DNA from: Acidobacteriaceae bacterium
Lineage (GTDB): Bacteria > Acidobacteriota > Terriglobia > Bryobacterales > Bryobacteraceae
DNA length: 6,949 nt
NCBI GenBank assembly: GCA_019245255.1
Contig: JAFARV010000673.1
Location: forward strand, 1-6,949
Direction of reading: 5' to 3'
The translations under genes were made by a program, and so were the position numbers. Shown here in pieces: positions 1 through 4,953 of the stretch. Every line of letters starts with the position of its first letter. The stretch's first letter is position 1. The notes under the pieces were generated by a model. The model was not told the DNA's origin, ran no database searches, and saw nothing but the letters and a program-made list of their open reading frames with translations.

Positions 1-222
1 CTCGAAAGCATCACCGCTCCGGTTCTCTGGATTCACTCGGCCGACGACTTCATTAATCCACCGGAACTTGGCATCGCACAGAAGCTGGTCACGAGAATGC
101 CGCACGCAAAGTTTGTTCTTATTCCTATTTCCAACGCGACTCGGGGGCACGGCACGCACACGCAAGCCGCGGTGTGGAAAGATTATTTAGTCGAGTTCTT
201 GCGCGAAACGGAAAAGAAATAG
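1..222 (+). CDS. Alpha/beta fold hydrolase, MetX-like (C-terminal fragment, 5' end outside window)
   Basis: Reading frame 1 is open from the first base to a TAG at 220-222 and gives 73 residues. The fragment contains PVLWIHSADDFINPPE near the start and GHGTH near the end. This is the usual arrangement of the last part of an alpha/beta hydrolase catalytic domain: a beta strand followed by the acid residue (Asp in SADDFINP), a helix, another strand, and then the catalytic His in GHGTH. The nucleophile elbow must lie upstream of the window. The spacing and the WKDYLVEFL end resemble the homoserine O-acetyltransferase-like (MetX) group of hydrolases. Acidobacterial relatives are usually annotated only as alpha/beta hydrolases, so the substrate cannot be stated. 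The stop lies 15 bases from the stop of the convergent gene at 238; no terminator hairpin is visible in that gap. Confidence 0.85.
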   Translation, partial: LESITAPVLWIHSADDFINPPELGIAQKLVTRMPHAKFVLIPISNATRGHGTHTQAAVWKDYLVEFLRETEKK

Positions 223-237
223 CCCCGTTCGTCCGCA

Positions 238-1035
238 TCACTGCTGTGGTGTGGGCGGCTGATCCTGAGCTCCCGCCGGAGCGGTCCCTTCGAACGTCAG
301 CGTCGATTCTGCTCCGAATTTCTTGTAATTCGAATACTGGATGTCGATCCTCACGCGTTGCGGCCAGGTTCTGAAAAAGAGAGTGTCATCGGCCACCGTC
401 TCCACCGGGAACATCCACTGGCCGTCAACTTCCTTCCAGTGCGTCGTGAAGTGCGGAAATAGGTTTTGCGTTTTCGTGGTCTCAATCTGCGGAACCGCTT
501 GGCCTTCGCTCTGGACCACTCCGAAGTCCGTCTGCCTGACCCACAACGTACCCTGAAAATAGCGCTGGCCAGACAGGATCTGCTTCGGCTCGACGTATTC
601 GACGTAGCACGGATACCCGTCGACGGTCTCCTCGCCCTTGTACGTCCCCGAGTATAGCCAGGCGTTATCGCGCGTCAGGAAAAACGGTTGAATCGTACGA
701 ACGTCCTGAAAATCCAGGGGCGTTAGCGCGATCTTCGTGAGCGTATTCGTCACCTGCCCGACTGGCTGTTCGTACCTCGTACCCTTGGGCGAAAACGTAA
801 CGTCCCGAATCTCCTTGTACTCGCCCTCGACGATCTCCCCCTGCTTGAATTCCTCTACCGTAAGTACCTGACGATACGTATAGTTTTCCCGTACACGCTG
901 GTCCTCGGTCGCGGTCGCGGCAATGCGCTTCAAGAGGTCCGCCGGCGGCTCGGCAGCACCGGCACGAGAACTGGAAAACATAGCTGCCGATGCTACGATG
1001 AGGGCGATGTTTCGGACAATGCGCCCGTTCTTCAT
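238..1035 (-). CDS. Secreted protein of unknown function with N-terminal signal peptide
   Basis: This is a 265-residue protein. It begins with a typical Sec signal peptide: basic MKNGRIVRN, a hydrophobic stretch IALIVASAAMF, and a small-residue site at SRAGAA (about residues 23-28) before EPPADLL. The mature part is rich in predicted beta strands and aromatic residues (RENYTYRQVL, GTYKGEETVDGYPCYVEYV, HFTTHWKEVDGQWMFP) and has one Cys. The C-terminus is a low-complexity Pro/Gln tail (APAGAQDQPPTPQQ). The alternation of strands recalls the LolA/LolB-like 'outer membrane lipoprotein-sorting' type of fold, but I see no decisive motif, so the function is unknown; a periplasmic location is likely. 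The start at 1035 is supported by AAAGGAG (1048-1054 on the plus strand) with a 12-base spacer. Its 5' end overlaps the divergent CPBP gene. Confidence 0.85.
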   Translation of the reverse strand: MKNGRIVRNIALIVASAAMFSSSRAGAAEPPADLLKRIAATATEDQRVRENYTYRQVLTVEEFKQGEIVEGEYKEIRDVTFSPKGTRYEQPVGQVTNTLTKIALTPLDFQDVRTIQPFFLTRDNAWLYSGTYKGEETVDGYPCYVEYVEPKQILSGQRYFQGTLWVRQTDFGVVQSEGQAVPQIETTKTQNLFPHFTTHWKEVDGQWMFPVETVADDTLFFRTWPQRVRIDIQYSNYKKFGAESTLTFEGTAPAGAQDQPPTPQQ

Positions 1036-1996
1036 AGCGGTTTTGTGCTCCTTTGCGGCATTGTTCGCGGCAGCCTGGTTCTATTCAGAGCAGTTTCCAA
1101 ACGCGTCCCGCTGGATCTGGACGGCCGCCTTTCCAGCCTTCATCTTAGAGACGCTTTTTTACCTTGCCTCTGTTTTCGAAAAAAGCCGGGAGCTTCTGGC
1201 CGCTATTCCAGGCCAGGCCCGCAAAGCACTCATTCTCTGGTCAACCGCGTTAACGCCTTACATGGTTTTTGCCGCAGCCGGGCACACCCTTCAGCGGAAC
1301 GCCTTTTTACTGTTGGCCGGATTGGCCGCGGTTTTGACCTTCTGGAACGTGGTCTTGCCGCGTCGCGTCGCCTACGATGCCGGCTTTCTCGTCGTCGCCG
1401 CCGCTCCGTTCATCACGAGAGTCTTCGCCCGCATCTACCGCGGCCCCGTCGATCACTTCCACCTCGACATCCTCGGCCACCTGATGTGGATCCGCCTGGG
1501 CCTGCTTTCCTTGATTCTGCTCAGACACTGGGATCCCGGGCCGGTCAGCCTCTGGCCACGCACTCGCGAATGGCGTATCGGAGTCGCGTGGTTTGCAGTG
1601 GTCGCCCTGCCTCTGGTTGCGATCGCCTTGACGATCCATGATGTCCGGTTCGCCCCCATCGCAGGTCCCTGGTGGAGAATTGCCCTCAACGGCATTGGAA
1701 CGTTCTTTGGAATACTCTGGGTGGTGGCGCTGGGTGAGGAGTTGTTTTTTCGCGGCGTAATCGAGCGAGCATTCCTCAACCTCTGGCGCTCGCCGCTACC
1801 CGCGATTGTCATTTCTGCGCTGCTGTATGCGGCCGCACACCTGTGGTTTCGGAACTTCCCCGATTGGCGCCACGTACTTGTCACCGCCGTACTGGGCTTG
1901 GCTTGCGGGTCAGCCTACTTGCAGGGCGGCACCATTCGCGCTTCAATGGTCACTCACGCCTGCGCTGTCACCGCATGGCGATTGCTGTTTAAATGA
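1007..1996 (+). CDS. CPBP family intramembrane glutamic endopeptidase-like protein
   Basis: This multi-pass membrane protein is about 329 residues from the chosen start, with roughly nine or ten hydrophobic segments. The C-terminal third carries the CPBP (Abi/CAAX protease, Rce1-like) signature. Motif 1 is EELFFRG, with E244, E245 and R249 numbered from the ATG at 1007. Motif 2 is YAAAH ending at H278, where the family usually has FxxxH. Motif 3 begins at H317 in THACAVTAW, but the Asn/Asp usually found four residues later is Val321. Family members are Glu-dependent intramembrane proteases with roles in prenyl-protein processing, bacteriocin immunity or anti-sigma cleavage; the substrate here is unknown. 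The frame is open from an ATG at 923, but that would run far into the divergent gene. ATGs at 998, 1007 and 1019 are closer to the first membrane segment (RPFFIAVLCSF). GAGGG at 1000-1004 is too near 1007 and rather far from 1019, so the exact start is uncertain. Confidence 0.85.
   Translation: MFRTMRPFFIAVLCSFAALFAAAWFYSEQFPNASRWIWTAAFPAFILETLFYLASVFEKSRELLAAIPGQARKALILWSTALTPYMVFAAAGHTLQRNAFLLLAGLAAVLTFWNVVLPRRVAYDAGFLVVAAAPFITRVFARIYRGPVDHFHLDILGHLMWIRLGLLSLILLRHWDPGPVSLWPRTREWRIGVAWFAVVALPLVAIALTIHDVRFAPIAGPWWRIALNGIGTFFGILWVVALGEELFFRGVIERAFLNLWRSPLPAIVISALLYAAAHLWFRNFPDWRHVLVTAVLGLACGSAYLQGGTIRASMVTHACAVTAWRLLFK
1048..1054 (-). promoter_or_regulatory. Shine-Dalgarno site for the secreted protein gene
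   Basis: On the minus strand these bases read AAAGGAG, a near-perfect Shine-Dalgarno sequence, 12 bases before the ATG at 1035-1033. The site lies inside the 5' part of the divergent CPBP coding region, which shows that the two genes really overlap head to head unless the CPBP start lies further downstream. Confidence 0.6.
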
Positions 1997-2001
1997 TTGC
2001 T

Positions 2002-2006
2002 GGAGG
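2002..2006 (+). promoter_or_regulatory. Strong Shine-Dalgarno site before a candidate small ORF
   Basis: GGAGG (within TGGAGGAAAC) lies seven bases before an in-frame TTG at 2014. This is the best-placed ribosome binding site in the window. It comes just after the CPBP stop and has no annotated gene to serve. CCTCC at 2123-2127 is complementary to it and could mask it. Confidence 0.5.
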
Positions 2007-2013
2007 AAACTGG

Positions 2014-2148
2014 TTGAATCCGGCTTTAATCTTGACCCTGCGAGACGGAACCCTTTCGGGTGCCAGGGAGGTGTTGCTTCAGGGGTCTTTCTATGAGGTT
2101 AGTCTCGCTTTGGTGGGAGTTGCCTCCCTGGCTTACTTCCAATATTAG
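2014..2148 (+). CDS. Candidate small protein, 44 residues, between the CPBP gene and dxr
   Basis: A TTG start at 2014 follows GGAGG with a seven-base spacer, and the frame runs to TAG at 2146-2148, giving 44 residues. An alternative ATG at 1993 in the same frame overlaps the CPBP stop as ATGA and gives 51 residues, but it has no ribosome binding site. The product starts NPALILTLRDGTLSGAREV and ends with a hydrophobic stretch containing EVSLALVGVASLAYFQY, which could form one membrane segment or a buried helix. I do not recognise the sequence. Tight coupling to the CPBP stop would suit co-translation with it. A caution is that the frame contains both arms of a perfect 10-bp inverted repeat (2062-2071 and 2123-2132), so the region might instead be a structured RNA leader. 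The ORF is short enough to arise by chance. Confidence 0.35.
   Translation: MNPALILTLRDGTLSGAREVLLQGSFYEVSLALVGVASLAYFQY
2062..2132 (+). repeat. Perfect 10-bp inverted repeat, possible RNA hairpin upstream of dxr
   Basis: GCCAGGGAGG at 2062-2071 is the exact reverse complement of CCTCCCTGGC at 2123-2132, leaving a 51-base loop. Two G-T pairs could extend the stem inward. Directly before the left arm is a small hairpin, ACCC (2050-2053) / TTTC / GGGT (2058-2061). No run of T follows the right arm, so it is not a classical intrinsic terminator. The CCTCC in the right arm could pair either with the GGAGG in the left arm (2067-2071) or with the upstream GGAGG at 2002-2006, giving two competing structures. 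The dyad is seen in the sequence; an RNA function is inference. Confidence 0.4.
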
Positions 2149-2252
2149 AATATGAATTTACGGAGCGCAAGGGTTTTCCATACGAAATTCCAAATTTTGG
2201 ATACCAGTAATTTTACTATACCCCGGGAATTCGTTCGGAAGTACAAGTCTCA
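2133..2252 (+). promoter_or_regulatory. AT-rich region before dxr with two short dyads; possible promoter/operator
   Basis: Base composition changes sharply here from GC-rich to AT-rich (about 2133-2222). Two short palindromes stand out: ATATT-AG-AATAT at 2142-2153 and TCCAAA-T-TTTGGA at 2189-2201. TACTAT at 2214-2219 is a partial match to a -10 box, but no good -35 sits at 16-18 bases from it; TTGGAT at 2197 is only 11 bases away. A weak ribosome binding site, GGAAG at 2237-2241, precedes the dxr ATG by 11 bases. I infer that dxr has its own promoter in this stretch, but I cannot place it exactly. Confidence 0.35.
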
Positions 2253-3449
2253 ATGAGGATAACTATCCTCGGGTCAACGGGTTCCATTGGCGTCAATACC
2301 CTAGACGTCGTGCGCCAGCATGCCGATAACTTTCGGGCTCACGCCCTTGTGGCGGGATGGAACGTTGACGTACTTCTCTCCCAAATTCTGGAATTCCGTC
2401 CGGAGGTGGTAGTTGTTGCCGATAACACCACTCTCGACCGGCTGCGGTCCCGTCTGAAAGGTACGGCACTCCCCTTCGCCGCTTGGCCGGAGCTTGCCGC
2501 CGGCGCTAAGGCGAGAGTTCAGGCCGCAATCGCGCCTGAGGTCGATTTCGTAATGTCCGCGATCGTCGGCGTCGCCGGTCTTGAGGCCACCTATGAAGCA
2601 GTCAAAGCGAAGAAGCGTATCGGGCTGGCCAACAAAGAGGTGCTCGTAGCCAGCGGCCGTCTGGTCATGGACGCTGTCCAGGCTTCCCGGGCCGAACTGA
2701 TTCCGGTGGATAGCGAACACAACGGCGCTCATCAATGCTTGCGTGCCGGAAATCGCGCCGAGGTTACGCGTTTACTCCTCACCGCTTCCGGTGGACCGTT
2801 CAGAGATACCCCCCCTGATGCGCTCTGGAATGTCACGCCTGAGCAGGCTCTCAATCATCCAACCTGGAAGATGGGCCGCAGGATCACAATTGACTCGGCG
2901 ACCCTCATGAATAAGGGATTCGAGGTCATCGAGGCCTGCTGGCTCTTCCGCTTGCCCCCATCCGACGTCGAAGTTGTCGTCCATCCTCAGTCGTCAATCC
3001 ATGCAATGGTCGAATATAATGACGGGAGCGTAATCGCCCAGATTTCGGCCACCGATATGCGGATGCCGATCCAGTACGCGATGACGTATCCTGATCGCGA
3101 ACGCGCCCCGGTTCCCCGGCTAGATTGGACACAGCCCCGGACCTGGACGTTCTCCGCCCCGGATTTGCGCAAGTTCCGGCTATTAAAGTTGGCCTACGAA
3201 TCGCAGGAGCGGGGTGGGTCGGCTACTTGCAGCCTGAATGCGGCGGATGAAATCGCGGTGGAGGCCTTCCTGGAGGGCCGCATTCCATTTCCCGCGGTCG
3301 CAGAGACAGTGGAGGAGACGTTGCAGCGACAACCCGTGCGGGAACCGGCGACAATAGAGGAAGTCGTTGCAATCGATCTCGAATCGAGGGAAGTGGCTCG
3401 GCAAATCGTAAAGGAGTCGCGTTGGGCCAGCGTCCGAAAAAGCGGATGA
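2253..3449 (+). CDS. dxr: 1-deoxy-D-xylulose 5-phosphate reductoisomerase (EC 1.1.1.267)
   Basis: The enzyme rearranges and reduces 1-deoxy-D-xylulose 5-phosphate to 2-C-methyl-D-erythritol 4-phosphate with NADPH and a divalent metal. This is the committed step of the MEP isoprenoid pathway in the cytoplasm and the target of fosmidomycin. The 398-residue protein is full length. Residues 7-13, GSTGSIG, form the NADPH-binding loop, and GLANKE ends at residue 129. VDSEHN contains metal ligands D153 and E155. TASGGPFRDTP (about 178-187) and HPTWKMGR (202-209) bind substrate. DSATLMNKGFEVIEA carries N220, K221, E224 and E227, matching E. coli N227, K228, E231 and E234. HPQSSIH follows at 244-250. 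The ATG at 2253 sits directly before the nucleotide-binding strand, so the start is secure. rseP follows after a 92-base gap on the same strand. Confidence 0.98.
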   Translation: MRITILGSTGSIGVNTLDVVRQHADNFRAHALVAGWNVDVLLSQILEFRPEVVVVADNTTLDRLRSRLKGTALPFAAWPELAAGAKARVQAAIAPEVDFVMSAIVGVAGLEATYEAVKAKKRIGLANKEVLVASGRLVMDAVQASRAELIPVDSEHNGAHQCLRAGNRAEVTRLLLTASGGPFRDTPPDALWNVTPEQALNHPTWKMGRRITIDSATLMNKGFEVIEACWLFRLPPSDVEVVVHPQSSIHAMVEYNDGSVIAQISATDMRMPIQYAMTYPDRERAPVPRLDWTQPRTWTFSAPDLRKFRLLKLAYESQERGGSATCSLNAADEIAVEAFLEGRIPFPAVAETVEETLQRQPVREPATIEEVVAIDLESREVARQIVKESRWASVRKSG

Positions 3450-3519
3450 TAACCGGGCGGCAAAGTGAATCGAAGTAAAGTGTGGGACGTCGAACTAATA
3501 TTGCCGGGTTGGCCGGTTA
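3450..3519 (+). repeat. Nested inverted repeat filling the dxr-rseP spacer
   Basis: TAACCGG (3450-3456), starting at the base after the dxr stop, is the exact reverse complement of CCGGTTA (3513-3519). Inside it, CGGCAA (3458-3463) pairs with TTGCCG (3501-3506). Together they make a 13-bp stem with one unpaired base on the left, six on the right, and a 37-base loop. The structure ends about 22 bases before the rseP start and is not followed by a T tract. It could protect the dxr mRNA 3' end, set the dxr:rseP expression ratio, or be a protein-binding site. The pairing is seen; function is inferred. Confidence 0.4.
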
Positions 3520-3541
3520 CTAAAGAAGGGATGAACTGAAG

Positions 3542-4855
3542 GTGGCGTGGTTGGAACCGAGCTTGTCGGTAGTGGTCCTGCTCGGGATCATGATTTTAGT
3601 CCATGAGCTTGGGCATTACTGGGCGGCAGTAGGCGTGGGCATAAAGGTGGAGACGTTCAGCATCGGCTTTGGCCCTCGGCTGTTCGGCTTCAGGCGCGGC
3701 GAAACGGACTTTCGGCTTTCAGCTATTCCGATCGGCGGTTATGTGCGAATGCTCGGGGAATTACCCGGCGATGAGAGCACGAACGACCCTCGTTCCTTTC
3801 AGGCCAAGGCGCGCTGGCAGCGGGCAATTGTCGTAATCGCCGGTCCCGTAATGAACATCATCCTGGCCGTCGGCATCGTAACCGGGCTTTATATGTACGC
3901 CTTTCCGAAAGAGGTGGATTCCCGCGACCCGGTCATTACCAGCGTCGCCGCCGATTCCGCGGCTTTCCGGGCCGGGTTACAGCCAGGCGACCGCATTGTT
4001 CAGATCGCTAGCCAAAAAGATCCGACCTGGCAGGACGTCCTTACCAGGGAAGCATTTAGCGCCAATCACCCTCTGTCGCTTGTGGTGCTTCGAAAGGACG
4101 CCCGGCTGAACCTCACTGTCACTCCCGCCATGGACCCCAAACAGGGAATTGGTGTCGCCGGTTGGAATGGCGATCCCGATATTGAGTTGTTCGATGTCCA
4201 GAAGGGTTCTCCCGCCGCTGGGGCAGGTCTTAAAAAGGGCGATCTGCTGGTGAGTATCAACGGCCAGCCGGTTTCAACCATGGAGACGGTGCAGCAGCAA
4301 GTCGTTGCTTCGCACGGAAGCCCGGTGCAGCTGGTTCTGATGCGAAACGGTCACTTTCAGAAGGAGACGGTCACACCAGCCGCAACCGGCGATTCCAAAC
4401 TGCCCTGGCGCATTGGTGTTGCCGTCAAGCCGCGCGGCGAGATTGTAAAACTGAGTTTCTTTCCGGCTTTGATGGAATCGATCCACGCCAATGAGCGTTA
4501 TGCAACGCTGATCCTCGATTCCTTGCGCAGCATCATCGAACGAAGAATTTCACCCAAGACCCTGCACGGCCCGATTGGCATTGCGCAGATGTCGAACGAA
4601 GCAGCGCATGAAGGCCCGTTGAGCTATCTGGGTCTGATGGCGGTGGTGAGCTTGAACCTTGCGGTAATCAATCTCCTTCCCGTTCCGATCCTCGACGGCG
4701 GCACCCTCCTGATGCTTGTGATCGAGATGCTATTGCAGCGCGAGGTCAGCATGCAGGTAAAGGAGACCGTCTTTAAGCTCGGGTTCGTGTTCCTGATGAT
4801 GGTCTTCGTGTTCGTGATCTATAACGACATCAGCCGCATAATGACCAATAGCTAG
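3542..4855 (+). CDS. rseP: RseP/site-2 family zinc intramembrane protease (M50), two PDZ domains
   Basis: In E. coli RseP cuts the anti-sigma factor RseA within the inner membrane, after DegS, to release sigma-E, and it also clears signal peptide remnants. Here 437 residues are close to the E. coli 450. The zinc site HELGH is at 21-25 in the first membrane segment. It is followed by SIGFGPRLFGF (40-50), IPIGGYVRMLGE (62-73) and GPVMN (101-105). PDZ-1 spans about 129-195 (AGLQPGD at 144-150). PDZ-2 spans about 213-275 (AGLKKGDLLVSINGQPV). The C-terminal membrane part holds LHGPIGIA (341-348) and NLLPVPILDGG, with N377 and the third zinc ligand D385, so the active site is complete. The start is GTG at 3542; GAAGGG at 3525-3530 lies 11 bases before it. 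A TTG at 3551 is an alternative. The native substrate in this organism is not shown, since no sigma/anti-sigma pair is in the window. Confidence 0.96.
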   Translation: MAWLEPSLSVVVLLGIMILVHELGHYWAAVGVGIKVETFSIGFGPRLFGFRRGETDFRLSAIPIGGYVRMLGELPGDESTNDPRSFQAKARWQRAIVVIAGPVMNIILAVGIVTGLYMYAFPKEVDSRDPVITSVAADSAAFRAGLQPGDRIVQIASQKDPTWQDVLTREAFSANHPLSLVVLRKDARLNLTVTPAMDPKQGIGVAGWNGDPDIELFDVQKGSPAAGAGLKKGDLLVSINGQPVSTMETVQQQVVASHGSPVQLVLMRNGHFQKETVTPAATGDSKLPWRIGVAVKPRGEIVKLSFFPALMESIHANERYATLILDSLRSIIERRISPKTLHGPIGIAQMSNEAAHEGPLSYLGLMAVVSLNLAVINLLPVPILDGGTLLMLVIEMLLQREVSMQVKETVFKLGFVFLMMVFVFVIYNDISRIMTNS

Positions 4856-4953
4856 TCCTGTTCTTGCTGCTGCCGTGCCGGCGTACTGGGTCCAGAAACT
4901 GAGCCGCGACCGTCAGGGAGCTGTAAAGACGCTTCCGAAACATGGACTACCTG

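Noticed and set aside
923..1006. N-terminal extension of the CPBP protein from the ATG at 923
   Set aside because: The extra 28 residues are non-hydrophobic, lie wholly antisense to the secreted protein's signal peptide and mature N-terminus, and have no visible ribosome binding site, so a start near 1007-1019 is preferred.
1045..1641. 198-codon plus-strand ORF in another frame of the CPBP gene
   Set aside because: The product is dominated by Arg, Ser and Pro, typical of an off-frame reading of GC-rich DNA, while the CPBP frame has clear membrane segments and motifs.
2197..2219. sigma-70 promoter TTGGAT / TACTAT before dxr
   Set aside because: The spacer is only 11 bases and the -10 match is partial, so a specific promoter cannot be supported.
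2223..2231. Adjacent SmaI- and EcoRI-like sites (CCCGGGAATTC), with a similar GGATCCCGGG at about 1532
   Set aside because: These resemble a cloning polylinker, but the surrounding sequence is continuous genomic DNA; the second site lies inside the CPBP frame without disrupting it. Treated as chance.
3531..3539. Start-stop mini-ORF ATG AAC TGA just before the rseP GTG
   Set aside because: The purine-rich GAAGGG directly abuts the ATG with no spacer, and a two-codon frame is expected by chance; it is more likely just part of the rseP leader.
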